In this document: positions 38,567 through 47,813 of the stretch, piece after piece
How positions within the stretch are numbered: the first letter of the stretch is position 1
Layout: each line of letters opens with the position of its first letter
NCBI RefSeq assembly: GCF_018139565.1
Contig: NZ_JAGSPK010000002.1
Coordinates: 62,001 to 126,000, forward strand
Source of the DNA: Cognatundibacterium rivi
Lineage (GTDB): Bacteria > Pseudomonadota > Gammaproteobacteria > Burkholderiales > Burkholderiaceae_D
Reading direction: 5' to 3'
DNA: 64,000 nucleotides
Notes under the pieces: generated by a model
Seen by the model: the letters and a program-made list of their open reading frames with translations, nothing else
What the model was told of the DNA's origin: nothing
Database searches by the model: none
Program-made: the position numbers and the translations under genes

Positions 38567-39049
38567 TCATTGTTTTACTTGATTGTCGTTGGTTTTGCTG
38601 TTTTCCTGAGTCCATGCAATTAAAAATTGCTCAGGTGTCTCTATAGAAAAGAGACCGGCTTTGCGTATTTTTCTTGCCAACTTAAGTAGCGCTTTGTCTT
38701 TTGTGACGAGAGTTGTTGCGGAACTGTCTCTGGCGATCTCAAGAAATTTCTGATCATCTTTGTCGCTACAAACCGGTAACCGTATATCCGTTTTTAATGG
38801 TGGTGCAACACACTCGATAAATAGATCGAATTGCTGGCAAATATTTGGCAGATTGTCCTGAGTCACCGGCAGGTGTGGATACTTCAGAACTGCCAGCCAT
38901 TCTTCTCTGCAGTCGGCGCGGGTAATGGCTTTTAACTGTTCATTTTTTAATCCGTGAAGAATGTCTAGCCAGCGCGGATCATTGAAAACGAATAAATCCA
39001 GACAGACATTTGTGTCAATGACGATGTGCTTGGGTATGATTGCGGTCAT
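38567..39049 (-). CDS. PIN-domain protein, putative toxin-type ribonuclease (COG1569-like)
   Basis: 160 residues. The PIN acidic residues are visible: D12 in VIDTNVCLD, a glutamate in CREEWLAV, and aspartates in CSDKDDQKFLEIA and LVTKDKALL. PIN proteins of this class are annotated as toxin components, but there is no small antitoxin gene on either side: yaaA is divergent 23 bp away, and a 245-bp empty gap lies downstream. RNase activity is inferred from the family. Confidence 0.75.
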   Translation of the reverse strand: MTAIIPKHIVIDTNVCLDLFVFNDPRWLDILHGLKNEQLKAITRADCREEWLAVLKYPHLPVTQDNLPNICQQFDLFIECVAPPLKTDIRLPVCSDKDDQKFLEIARDSSATTLVTKDKALLKLARKIRKAGLFSIETPEQFLIAWTQENSKTNDNQVKQ

Positions 39050-39072
39050 TATGTTTAATCTCGTTAATTTTT

Positions 39073-39852
39073 ATGCTCATTGTATTATCTCCAGCCAAAA
39101 GTCTTGATTTCCAAACCCCGATTTCTACAAATATTTCTACGATACCTGAGCTTTTGAACGAGGCGGAAGAATTGGTATCCATTTCAAGAGGACTATCTGA
39201 GCTTGATTTAATCAAGCTGATGGAAATTTCACCGGCCTTGGCTCGTTTAAATGTGGATCGTTTTCAGCAATGGACTAAAACACCAGACTCTAATCAGAGC
39301 AGGCAAGCCATTTTTGCATTTAATGGGGATGTTTACGAAGGGTTGAATGCGACCAGTCTGCAAGCGCGTCACTTAAATTATTTGCAGAAGCATGTCCGGA
39401 TTTTATCTGGTTTGTATGGCGTGCTGAGACCTATGGATCAATTGCAGGCGTACAGGCTGGAGATGGGGACTTCTTTAATCACTCCACACGGCAAGAATCT
39501 GTATCAATTTTGGGGGCAAAAAGTAACAGACGTGTTGAACGGGCAATTGCGCTCTTTAAACAAAAAAGTATTAATTAATCTGGCATCGGAAGAGTATTTT
39601 AAAGTTGTTAAACCGACCTCATTGAATGCGGACATTATTAATCCGGTTTTCCAGGACTGGAAAAATGGACGGTACAAAATTATTTCGTTTTATGCCAAGC
39701 GCGCGCGCGGCTTGATGGCGCGTTATTGCGCTGAAAATGCGATTGCAGATCCGGAATTATTGAAAAACTTCAACGTTGATGGTTATTTATACGACGAGGA
39801 GGCTTCTGAGAATGGACGTTGGGTTTTCAGGCGAAGAATAGAGGAGATTTAA
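39073..39852 (+). CDS. yaaA: Peroxide stress protein YaaA (DUF328/UPF0246)
   Basis: 259 residues from the ATG at 39073, giving the family N-terminus MLIVLSPAKSLDF; the open frame begins at 39040 but the first 11 residues are not conserved-looking. Motifs FNGDVYEGL, ILSGLYGVLRPMD, YRLEMGT and INLASEEYFK are diagnostic. YaaA limits free iron and DNA damage under peroxide stress. Divergent from the PIN gene. Confidence 0.94.
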   Translation: MLIVLSPAKSLDFQTPISTNISTIPELLNEAEELVSISRGLSELDLIKLMEISPALARLNVDRFQQWTKTPDSNQSRQAIFAFNGDVYEGLNATSLQARHLNYLQKHVRILSGLYGVLRPMDQLQAYRLEMGTSLITPHGKNLYQFWGQKVTDVLNGQLRSLNKKVLINLASEEYFKVVKPTSLNADIINPVFQDWKNGRYKIISFYAKRARGLMARYCAENAIADPELLKNFNVDGYLYDEEASENGRWVFRRRIEEI

Positions 39853-39860
39853 GCGTAGAC

Positions 39861-39886
39861 AAAAAAGCCGGTCATAGACCGGCTTT
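39861..39886. terminator. Bidirectional terminator between yaaA and bamD
   Basis: Perfect 10-bp stem AAAGCCGGTC (39864-39873) with complement 39877-39886 and an ATA loop. The minus strand continues with T6, so it best serves bamD; the plus strand is flanked by only a short T-run. Confidence 0.85.
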
Positions 39887-39907
39887 GCTATTTAAAGTTT
39901 TTCTACT

Positions 39908-40732
39908 TCAGGACCAGAACTTCCACCATGCGGATTTGTTTTTCGCGGTACCCGTCAGGTAAGCGCTGTTAGGAAAGTTTTTCAGAAATACGCGGTTTGC
40001 GTCGTCACGTAATTCAGTCATTCCCATTGCATCGTAAGATTTCACCAGTAAAAACATCGCTTCTTCAATTGCTGGCGCATCAGGATATTCGGTAATCGCA
40101 GCCTGAGCGCGGTTGGCTGCAGCAAGGTACGCGCCACGGCGGACATAGTAACGTGCAACGTGAACATCGTATTGCGCCAGCGCATTCACCAGGTATTTCA
40201 TGCGCGAGATTGCATCTGGCGTGTACTGACTATCCGGAAACTGAGTAGCCAGTTGTTTGAACGCATCGAAAGCATCGCGAGAGGCTTTCGGATCGCGCTC
40301 TGTAATGTCTTGATTTGCCAGGAAATTGAGTAAGCCTAATTGATCGTTAAAATTAATCAGACCACGCAGGTAATACATGTAATCGACATGACTGTGATTC
40401 GGATGCAATTTAATGAAACGCTCTACTGCAGCCAGTGCCTGCACCTGATCACCTTGTTTATAGTAAGCATAAGCGGTATCCATCTGTGCTTGCTGGGCGT
40501 ATGTACCAAAGGGAAAGCGAGATTCCAGCTTTTCGAAGTACTGAATTGCTTTTTCATATCCGCCATTCGCCATTTCGTCTTTTGCTTCAGCGTATAATTT
40601 TGATGCGGACCATGTTCTGGTCTCGTCGCCCTTGTCACCAAAAGCCCCGCAGCCGCTTAAAGTCAACGACGCGGCCATAGCCAGAACCAGCAATTTCAAA
40701 GATTTAATGTGCATAGATTTGTGCGTGAGCAT
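39908..40732 (-). CDS. bamD: Outer membrane protein assembly factor BamD
   Basis: 274 residues. Lipoprotein signal with lipobox LSGC (lipidated C28), followed by TPR repeats (YEKAIQYFEKLESRFPFGTY, QVQALAAVERFIKLHPNH). BamD is the essential lipoprotein partner of BamA for outer-membrane protein insertion. An alternative ATG at 40714 would give a shorter signal peptide. Neither start has a clear ribosome site. Divergent from rluD with only 25 bp between, a pairing widespread in Burkholderiales. Confidence 0.95.
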   Translation of the reverse strand: MLTHKSMHIKSLKLLVLAMAASLTLSGCGAFGDKGDETRTWSASKLYAEAKDEMANGGYEKAIQYFEKLESRFPFGTYAQQAQMDTAYAYYKQGDQVQALAAVERFIKLHPNHSHVDYMYYLRGLINFNDQLGLLNFLANQDITERDPKASRDAFDAFKQLATQFPDSQYTPDAISRMKYLVNALAQYDVHVARYYVRRGAYLAAANRAQAAITEYPDAPAIEEAMFLLVKSYDAMGMTELRDDANRVFLKNFPNSAYLTGTAKNKSAWWKFWS

Positions 40733-40757
40733 GAAAACAATTTACGGATTATAGCCG

Positions 40758-41798
40758 ATGACGAAAAATGTGAAACCAACTACAACAGTGATTTTGTCAG
40801 ATTCTGATGTTGACGTCGATTTAGACCTGGCAGTTGACGATACAGAAGTGGACGAAGACTTCTCGTCAACAGCTGAAAATATAGAATTAAAACTGACCTC
40901 CGCTGCATGCGGCGAGCGCTTGGATAAGACCATCTCAAAATTGGTTCCGGAATATTCCCGCAGCCGCATTCAGCAATGGATAGAGGATGGCTTCGTGACG
41001 GTTGACGGTAAGCCAGGCCGGACCAAAATGACGATGCTTGGCGATGAAAAAATTATTATTGAGCCGCAGGCAGCTCCCGATGAAGGTGCTTTTGCGCCAG
41101 AAGACATTCCGCTGGATATCGTTTATGAAGATGACGCCGTTATCGTTGTGAACAAACCGGCCGGACTGGTGGTGCATCCCGCCGCGGGCAATTGGTCGGG
41201 AACTTTGTTGAATGGCTTATTGTTTCGCTGGCCAGCGCTGTTAGGCGTCCCGCGAGCTGGCATTGTTCACCGTTTAGATAAAGATACATCGGGATTAATG
41301 GTTGTTGCCAAAACCCTGATAGCGCACACGGATTTGGTGCGTCAGCTGCAAGACCGTAGCGTGAAACGCGAATACTATGCGTTGGTATGGGGAACGCCTA
41401 ACGTTTCGGGCACCGTTGATGCCCCGATGGCAAGACATCCGCGTGATCGTATCAAGATGGCTGTTTCGCGCAGTATTTCTGCCAAGCCTGCCGTCACGCA
41501 TTTTCAACGTATCGCGACGGGAATGTTAGAGAAATTTCCTGTCAGTCTAGTGGCATGTCAGTTGGAAACTGGTCGTACCCACCAGATTCGCGTTCACATG
41601 CATTCTCTGGGATTTCCTTTGGTGGGGGATCCTTTGTACGGCAAACAGCATCTCGCACGTTTTTTCCCCCGACAAGCATTGCAAGCGAGGAAGCTGGGAT
41701 TAATTCATCCGCAGACGGGGGAACATGTGGGGTGGGAAGTGGCTGTTGCCGATGATTTTCTTCAGTTGCTGAACGAGGCTGGAATTTCCTTGCCATGA
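40758..41798 (+). CDS. rluD: 23S rRNA pseudouridine(1911/1915/1917) synthase
   Basis: 346 residues: an unusual acidic N-terminal extension (12 Asp/Glu in residues 15-40), an S4 RNA-binding domain (about 50-100), and the RluA-type catalytic domain with D174 in HRLDKDTSGL, plus LETGRTHQIRVHMHSLG. It modifies helix 69 of 23S rRNA. The stop overlaps the pgeF start (ATGA), so the two are co-translated. Confidence 0.95.
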   Translation: MTKNVKPTTTVILSDSDVDVDLDLAVDDTEVDEDFSSTAENIELKLTSAACGERLDKTISKLVPEYSRSRIQQWIEDGFVTVDGKPGRTKMTMLGDEKIIIEPQAAPDEGAFAPEDIPLDIVYEDDAVIVVNKPAGLVVHPAAGNWSGTLLNGLLFRWPALLGVPRAGIVHRLDKDTSGLMVVAKTLIAHTDLVRQLQDRSVKREYYALVWGTPNVSGTVDAPMARHPRDRIKMAVSRSISAKPAVTHFQRIATGMLEKFPVSLVACQLETGRTHQIRVHMHSLGFPLVGDPLYGKQHLARFFPRQALQARKLGLIHPQTGEHVGWEVAVADDFLQLLNEAGISLP

Positions 41799-42598
41799 GT
41801 CGTAGGCCGCTAGATACCTTACCGTTTCCCGTAATTCAACCTGACTGGTGCGGCATTCATTCTTCAGTAAAGGCATTTTCAACGTTACGTAGTGGCGGAG
41901 TGAGTTCCGGAGTGTATGGGGATGCTTTCGGCGTGCATGGAATGAATCTCGGGTTGCATGTTCAGGAACATCCTGCGGCAGTTCTTGAGAATCGCGCAAA
42001 AATAAATGCATGCCTGCCTTCCGATGTCATCTTGCCATCACAAGTTCACGGTAATATTGTCGTGGATGTTGGCGTCCTTGAGTCTGGAATAGAGGCTGAC
42101 GCCGTCGTCAGTTCGGTCAGCGGGAAGGTGTGCGCAATCCTGACCGCCGATTGTCTGCCAGTTTTGTTTTGTGATGAAAGTGGAAAAGTTGTTGCTGCCG
42201 CACATGCGGGTTGGCGTGGGTTGGCGAGTGGGATATTGCAGAATACGGTGGCCGAAATGCATGCTCGGGGAGCTGGCCGGATTTTTGCGTGGATGGGTGC
42301 AGCAATAGGCCCGGACGCATTTGAGGTTGGTCAAGATGTAGTTGATATTTTTACATCTACGGGTAAAAATTTTGTACACTGCTTCAGCAAAAAAACGTCT
42401 TCGCTTGATACTACGGAAAAGTATTTTGCTGATATCTATCAGTTAGCGAGAGAAATTTTATTGCATGAAGGGGTCAATGATATTTTTGGCGGCAGTTTTT
42501 GTACCTTTAGCGATAAAGAAAAATTTTACTCGTATCGGCGCGATGGTGTGACCGGGCGCATGATCAGTCTGATTTGGTTTGACGCCGCAGATGAATAA
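41795..42598 (+). CDS. pgeF: Polyphenol oxidase / multicopper-like purine nucleoside phosphorylase PgeF (YfiH)
   Basis: 267 residues. The DUF152 signature is present: SQVHGNIVVDV, LTADCLPVLFCD, AAHAGWRGLASGI, and GAAIGPDAFEVG. Family members have a Zn-dependent adenosine/inosine phosphorylase activity and help correct muropeptide composition in E. coli. Overlaps rluD by 4 bp. The rluD-pgeF order is broadly conserved. Confidence 0.92.
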   Translation: MSRRPLDTLPFPVIQPDWCGIHSSVKAFSTLRSGGVSSGVYGDAFGVHGMNLGLHVQEHPAAVLENRAKINACLPSDVILPSQVHGNIVVDVGVLESGIEADAVVSSVSGKVCAILTADCLPVLFCDESGKVVAAAHAGWRGLASGILQNTVAEMHARGAGRIFAWMGAAIGPDAFEVGQDVVDIFTSTGKNFVHCFSKKTSSLDTTEKYFADIYQLAREILLHEGVNDIFGGSFCTFSDKEKFYSYRRDGVTGRMISLIWFDAADE

Positions 42599-42609
42599 GT
42601 GTCTTCGGC

Positions 42610-42828
42610 TTATGTTTCTGAATGCGCTTTATCAGAGACGGATTGTTGCGGTGCAGCTTGATTTTCTGCTTGCTTATGCTTGCGTTGAGGGGCGCGCATC
42701 AGGTATAAAACAATAGACAAAGGAAAAACACAGTACATGATAAAAGTCATGCATCCTGTGATAAATGAAGGTTCAGTCATTGCCATCAGTAAAACAACAT
42801 AGATCCAGGCGATTGCGACAATGTACAT
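42610..42828 (-). CDS. Small membrane protein of unknown function
   Basis: 72 residues with two membrane helices (about 3-22 and 27-44) and a polar, Gln-rich tail. It converges on pgeF with 11 bp between stops and is divergent from phaC. I do not recognise a family. Size, membrane topology and isolated position make it a plausible real gene, but evidence is limited to its composition. Confidence 0.55.
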   Translation of the reverse strand: MYIVAIAWIYVVLLMAMTEPSFITGCMTFIMYCVFPLSIVLYLMRAPQRKHKQAENQAAPQQSVSDKAHSET

Positions 42829-42934
42829 AAAATTTCTTTCTAAAATCAGTCTGTCCGGCGAGGCAATGAAATATCAGAATGGCAGGACGTTCAATTATTA
42901 ATGTGAAACGATACGCGAAAATCAGGAGACTCGC

Positions 42935-44653
42935 ATGAAGACTTTCGATCCTCAAGCTATGTACTCCGAATGGATGTCACAGTTGGGAAGTCAGGCGCCT
43001 TGGCAGGATTGGATTCAGCCAGTAAAGGCTATGGCGGAAATGCCGGTATCAGATGTGTTAAAAGATATTGGGGCGACGATAGACCAGGCGGTGCTGGCAC
43101 GCTTGCAGAACGAATACATGCAGGAGTTTGGGCGTTTATGGCAGGATTTCGCTTTATCGAAATTGCCGGAATTGAACGATAAGCGTTTCTCCGCCACTGA
43201 CTGGCATAATCATGCGATGCACTCTTATAGCGCTGCCAGCTATTTGCTGAATGCACGGTTTCTGATGGCAATTGCTGAGGCAGTTGAAGCGCCGCAAAAA
43301 ATTAAACAAAAAATCAGTTTTGCGGTGCAGCAAATGATTGATGCGATGTCGCCAGCCAATTTTCTGGTCACAAACCCCGAGGCGCAGTCAAAGCTCATAG
43401 AAAGCAAAGGGGAAAGTCTGGCCAGAGGTATCAGTCAGATGCTCGCTGATATGCAAAAAGGACGCATTTCGCAGACGGATGAGTCAGCATTTGAAGTGGG
43501 TAAAAACGTAGCGACAACAGAAGGTAAAGTGGTTTTTGAAAACCATTTATTTCAGTTGATTCAATATACCCCCCTGACGAAAACAGTTCATCAGCGCCCG
43601 TTGCTGATGATTCCGCCTTGCATTAATAAATATTACATTCTTGATCTGCAGCCGGAGAACTCGCTGGTGCGCTATGCCGTTGAGCAAGGGCATATGGTAT
43701 TTCTCGTTTCTTGGGCCAACCCCGATGAGTCTATGTCTGAAGTGACATGGGACGACTACATTGAAGACGGTGCAATCAAAGCTTTTGAGGTCGTACGCAC
43801 AATCAGTAAACAGGAAAAGGTGAACGCCTTTGGTTTTTGCGTCGGTGGCACGATTATTTCGACGGCTTTAGCGGTGTTGGCGGCACGTGGAATTCATCCC
43901 GCAAGCAGCCTCACACTGTTGACCACCTTGCTGGACTTTTCAGACACAGGTGTGCTGGACGTGTTTGTAGATGAAGTGCAGGTTGCATTGCGTGAGCAAA
44001 GTATCGGACGAAAAGGCATCATGCCGGGCCGTGATCTGGCCAGCACTTTTTCAAGCTTACGTGCAAATGATCTGGTGTGGAGCTATGTGCAATCGAATTA
44101 TCTGAAAGGAGAGGCACCACCGCCGTTCGACCTTTTATATTGGAATGCCGACAGCACTAATTTACCGGGGCCTATGTTTTGCTGGTATCTGAGAAATACT
44201 TACCTGGAAAATAAATTACGACAAACCAGCGAGTTGACCGTTGCAGGTAATCAGGTTTCTCTGGGCGCGATTGATGCGCCTGTATTTGTGTACGGTTCCC
44301 GCGAGGATCACATCGTGCCCTGGAAGGCCGCTTTTGCATCGCTGAAAATATTGAATCCGGAGCACAAGGAGCGAAATATGTTTGTGCTCGGTGCTTCAGG
44401 TCATATCGCTGGCGTTATCAATCCTCCGGCAAAGAAAAAACGTAGCTATTGGTTTAATCCGGTTGCAACGGAGAGCGCTGATGCCTGGTTTTCCGGCGCA
44501 GTTGAACATCAAGGTAGCTGGTGGCCGGTATGGTCAGAATTTCTGGCAAAACATGGCGGGAAAATGGTGAAGGCACCTGCGAAACCGGGAAATGCAGAAT
44601 ATGCGGAAATCGAAGCGGCCCCCGGACGCTACGTCAAAGTCAGAGCAAATTAG
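42935..44653 (+). CDS. phaC: Class I poly(3-hydroxyalkanoate) synthase
   Basis: 572 residues, class I length. The lipase-like box GFCVGG gives the catalytic C302. The Asp in SREDHIVPW and His in ASGHIAGVINPP complete the triad. PhaC polymerises 3-hydroxybutyryl-CoA into PHB at the granule surface. CAGGAG precedes the ATG. phaB follows after 49 bp; phaA is not in this window. Confidence 0.97.
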   Translation: MKTFDPQAMYSEWMSQLGSQAPWQDWIQPVKAMAEMPVSDVLKDIGATIDQAVLARLQNEYMQEFGRLWQDFALSKLPELNDKRFSATDWHNHAMHSYSAASYLLNARFLMAIAEAVEAPQKIKQKISFAVQQMIDAMSPANFLVTNPEAQSKLIESKGESLARGISQMLADMQKGRISQTDESAFEVGKNVATTEGKVVFENHLFQLIQYTPLTKTVHQRPLLMIPPCINKYYILDLQPENSLVRYAVEQGHMVFLVSWANPDESMSEVTWDDYIEDGAIKAFEVVRTISKQEKVNAFGFCVGGTIISTALAVLAARGIHPASSLTLLTTLLDFSDTGVLDVFVDEVQVALREQSIGRKGIMPGRDLASTFSSLRANDLVWSYVQSNYLKGEAPPPFDLLYWNADSTNLPGPMFCWYLRNTYLENKLRQTSELTVAGNQVSLGAIDAPVFVYGSREDHIVPWKAAFASLKILNPEHKERNMFVLGASGHIAGVINPPAKKKRSYWFNPVATESADAWFSGAVEHQGSWWPVWSEFLAKHGGKMVKAPAKPGNAEYAEIEAAPGRYVKVRAN

Positions 44654-44702
44654 GGTAATGGTAGATATTTCTGCAGTTTAAATTTAAAACAGGAGAAAAA
44701 GT

Positions 44703-45443
44703 ATGGCGAAACGTGTTGCGTACGTAACTGGTGGTATGGGTGGAATCGGGACTCCAATTTGCAGACGTTTGTGCAAAGAAGGCTATACCGTCATTGCAGG
44801 TTGCGGCCCGAACTCTCCTCGTAAGGATAAATGGTTGGCCGATATGCGTGCCGAGGGACTGGATATTCACGCTTCTGAGGGGAATGTTTCAGACTGGGAA
44901 TCGACCAAAGCTGCTTTTGATAAAGTTAAGGCAGAAGTTGGTGAAATTGATGTGTTGGTGAATAACGCCGGCATTACCCGTGATGGTCAGTTCCGGAAAA
45001 TGAGCAAGGCCGATTGGGATGCTGTGATGGATACCAATTTGAACTCTTTGTTTAACGTCACTAAGCAAGTTATTGAAGGCATGGTTGATCGTGGCTGGGG
45101 GCGGATTATTAATATCTCTTCAGTCAATGGGCAGAAGGGGCAATTTGGTCAGACTAATTATTCCACTGCGAAAGCTGGTATTCATGGATTTACGATGGCG
45201 CTGGCACAGGAAGTTGCGACCAAAGGTGTGACGGTTAACACGGTCTCTCCAGGTTATGTCGGTACGGATATGGTGAAAGCGATTCGCCCAGATGTGCTTG
45301 AAAAAATCGTTTCCGGCATCCCGGTAAAACGTCTGGCAGAACCTGAAGAAATCGCTTCTATTGTCGCCTGGATCGCATCGGATGAAGGTGGATATGCAAC
45401 AGGGTCCGACTTCTCGATTAATGGCGGTTTGCATATGGGATAA
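44703..45443 (+). CDS. phaB: Acetoacetyl-CoA reductase
   Basis: 246-residue short-chain dehydrogenase. NADPH loop TGGMGGIG, NNAGITRDGQFRKM, catalytic Ser in ISSVNGQKGQFGQ and Tyr-Lys in YSTAKAG. It reduces acetoacetyl-CoA to (R)-3-hydroxybutyryl-CoA for PhaC. AGGAG lies just before the ATG. It ends 89 bp before a terminator that closes phaCB. Confidence 0.96.
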   Translation: MAKRVAYVTGGMGGIGTPICRRLCKEGYTVIAGCGPNSPRKDKWLADMRAEGLDIHASEGNVSDWESTKAAFDKVKAEVGEIDVLVNNAGITRDGQFRKMSKADWDAVMDTNLNSLFNVTKQVIEGMVDRGWGRIINISSVNGQKGQFGQTNYSTAKAGIHGFTMALAQEVATKGVTVNTVSPGYVGTDMVKAIRPDVLEKIVSGIPVKRLAEPEEIASIVAWIASDEGGYATGSDFSINGGLHMG

Positions 45444-45531
45444 CAGTGATGCCAGTGGTCACGGTTGTTTGTTGTTCGATGTCAATTTAAACAAGTTTGC
45501 TACTGTTTTTTTACTGCAATGCGGTAGAATA

Positions 45532-45570
45532 TGCTCACCAAAGTAAGGATTTTGGTGGGCATATTTTTTT
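45532..45570 (+). terminator. Intrinsic terminator of phaCB
   Basis: An 11-bp stem with one G-T pair (45532-45542 with 45551-45561), 8-nt loop, then TATTTTTTT. Confidence 0.85.
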
Positions 45571-45739
45571 GCCGATTTAAAAACAACGTTAAAAATAGCG
45601 ATAAAAAAAGGGGACAATCAAATTGCTGTACTCAGTCACGTCGGAGTGCAAGCGTTTGTTTGAGTGAGTCTTGGTTTTATTTAGTCGAAATTTGATTTCG
45701 CGATGAAGCCAGATGTGTAAGTTATCAATTGAGATTTCA

Positions 45740-46297
45740 ATGAATAGCGCAAAAAAATCAACACAGCATCTGATTAAAAAATATCCGAATCGCCGTCTCT
45801 ACGATACGCAAACGAGTAGTTACATTACCTTGGTGGATGTAAAGCAGTTTGTGCTTGAAAACGACGATTTCGCCGTGGTTGATGCTAAAACAGGTGAAGA
45901 TCTGACGCGTAGTATTTTGCTGCAGATTATTCTCGAAGAAGAGGCCGGTGGCTCACCTATGTTTTCCAGCGTTGTGTTATCCCAAATCATTCGTTACTAC
46001 GGCCATGCTATGCAAGGGATGATGGGTAATTACCTTGAGAAAAACGTACAGGCATTCATTGATATCCAGAATAAACTGGCTGAAAATTCCAAAGGAATCT
46101 ACGAAGGTAAGCCGTTCAGCCCTGAAATGTGGACGCAATTCATGAATGTTCAGGGGCCGATGATGCAGGGCATGATGGGTAATTACATCGATCAAAGTAA
46201 AAATCTGTTCGTACAAATGCAGGAGCAGATGCAAAATCAGGCTAAAAATATATTCAATGTTTTTCCGTTTAACCCGGAAGATGTGAATAAAAAGTAA
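45740..46297 (+). CDS. phaR: Polyhydroxyalkanoate synthesis repressor PhaR
   Basis: 185 residues from the ATG at 45740. The N-terminal DNA-binding domain reads LIKKYPNRRLYDTQTSSYI, and two PHB-accumulation repeats follow (HAMQGMMGNYLEKN and GMMGNYIDQSKNLF). PhaR represses phasin and its own gene and is titrated by nascent PHB granules. An in-frame ATG at 45713 adds nine residues. It has its own 296-bp upstream region beyond the phaCB terminator, so it is transcribed separately. Confidence 0.94.
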   Translation: MNSAKKSTQHLIKKYPNRRLYDTQTSSYITLVDVKQFVLENDDFAVVDAKTGEDLTRSILLQIILEEEAGGSPMFSSVVLSQIIRYYGHAMQGMMGNYLEKNVQAFIDIQNKLAENSKGIYEGKPFSPEMWTQFMNVQGPMMQGMMGNYIDQSKNLFVQMQEQMQNQAKNIFNVFPFNPEDVNKK

Positions 46298-46375
46298 GCA
46301 AGCATTTTAATTGCAGCAGCTTAAGCCTCTGATTTTTCAGGAATTTTCATCCTGAGCTGGGCAAAAAAAGGTGGT

Positions 46376-46413
46376 AAAGGGTACAATGGCGGATTCGCTT
46401 TTGTACCCTTTTT
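46376..46413 (+). terminator. Intrinsic terminator of phaR
   Basis: Stem AAAGGGTACAA (46376-46386) with complement 46401-46411, 14-nt loop and a T-run (46409-46413). It lies 18 bp before the rimO ATG. Confidence 0.85.
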
Positions 46414-46430
46414 GTTATCTACGCACCGTT

Positions 46431-47813
46431 ATGTCCATTACTGAAATACGCCGCACCGAAGCCACGAACTCTCCTAAAGTTGGATTTGTATCCCTTGGAT
46501 GCCCGAAGGCACTGGTTGACTCTGAACAAATCCTGACCCAGCTTCGTGCTGAAGGATATGAAACTGCGAAATCTTATGACGGTGCCGATCTGGTCATCGT
46601 CAATACCTGCGGATTTATTGATGCGGCGGTTCAGGAGTCTCTTGATGCCATCGGCGAAGCTTTGGCTGAAAACGGCAAGGTGATTGTGACTGGTTGCCTT
46701 GGTGCGAAGAAGGATGCAGATGGCAACGACATGATTCAGTCTATTCATCCCAAAGTTCTGGAAGTGACCGGGCCACACGCTCTCGGTGAAGTAATGAATG
46801 CTGTTCATAAGCATTTGCCTAAGCCGCACGAACCTTTCATTGATCTGGTGCCAGCGCAGGGCGTGAAGCTGACACCTAAGCATTTTGCTTATCTCAAAAT
46901 TTCTGAAGGTTGTAATCATCGCTGCAGTTTCTGTATTATTCCTTCTATGCGCGGCGATCTGGTGTCGCGTCCAATCGCGGACGTGATGCTGGAAGCGGAA
47001 AACCTGTTCAAAGCTGGAGTGAAAGAGTTGCTGGTTATTTCGCAGGATACCAGTGCCTATGGCGTGGACGTGAAGTTCCGCACTGGCTTCTGGAACGGCA
47101 AACCAGTTAAGACACACATGACGCAACTGGTTGAAGCGCTCGGTGAACTCGCGAAGCAATACGATGCATGGGTGCGTCTGCATTATGTCTATCCGTATCC
47201 GCACGTGGATCAGATTATTCCATTCATGAACAACGGCCATGTTTTACCTTATCTGGATGTGCCACTGCAACATGCGCACCCCGATGTGCTGAAACGGATG
47301 AAGCGCCCAGCCAGTGGCGAAAAAAATATAGAACGTATCAAGGCCTGGCGCGAGATGTGCCCGGAAATCACGATACGCTCGACCTTTATCGCCGGTTTCC
47401 CTGGTGAGACAGAAGAAGAATTTGAATACCTTCTGGATTTCCTGAAAGAAGCAGAAATCGACCGACTTGGTTGTTTTGCGTATTCACCGGTGGAAGGCGC
47501 AACAGCGAACGAATTAGCTAATCAATTACCGGATGATGTTCGCGAAGATCGCCGTCGTCGTGTAATGGAGTTGCAGGAAGAAATTTCTAAAAAACGTTTG
47601 CAAGCGAAAATCGGTAAAACGGTACGCGTGTTGATCGATTCTCTCGACCGTAGTGGCGGCGTTGGCCGCTCGTCTGCGGATGCACCGGAAATTGATGGTG
47701 TTGTTTATGTCAAACCCCCATTTGAACCGCATCGCAAGTTGAAGGTGGGAGAATTCGTTAACGTCACCATTACCGCGGCAGATGCGCATGATTTGTGGGG
47801 TGAGGCTGTTTGA
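46431..47813 (+). CDS. rimO: Ribosomal protein S12 methylthiotransferase
   Basis: 460 residues from the ATG at 46431. The open frame starts at 46371, but that extension would run through the phaR terminator hairpin. N-terminal cluster cysteines are C24, C60 and C89; the radical-SAM motif CNHRCSFC gives C161, C165 and C168. A C-terminal TRAM-like domain begins near 395. RimO attaches methylthio groups to an Asp of ribosomal protein S12. The next gene overlaps its stop (TGATG). Confidence 0.96.
   Translation: MSITEIRRTEATNSPKVGFVSLGCPKALVDSEQILTQLRAEGYETAKSYDGADLVIVNTCGFIDAAVQESLDAIGEALAENGKVIVTGCLGAKKDADGNDMIQSIHPKVLEVTGPHALGEVMNAVHKHLPKPHEPFIDLVPAQGVKLTPKHFAYLKISEGCNHRCSFCIIPSMRGDLVSRPIADVMLEAENLFKAGVKELLVISQDTSAYGVDVKFRTGFWNGKPVKTHMTQLVEALGELAKQYDAWVRLHYVYPYPHVDQIIPFMNNGHVLPYLDVPLQHAHPDVLKRMKRPASGEKNIERIKAWREMCPEITIRSTFIAGFPGETEEEFEYLLDFLKEAEIDRLGCFAYSPVEGATANELANQLPDDVREDRRRRVMELQEEISKKRLQAKIGKTVRVLIDSLDRSGGVGRSSADAPEIDGVVYVKPPFEPHRKLKVGEFVNVTITAADAHDLWGEAV

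Noticed and set aside
38346-38582. 78-codon hydrophobic frame upstream of cheZ
   Set aside because: No ribosome site, A/T-driven composition, overlaps the end of the PIN gene on the other strand.
46419-47240. 273-codon open frame antisense to rimO
   Set aside because: Lies within rimO, basic and low in domain-like features, no ribosome site.
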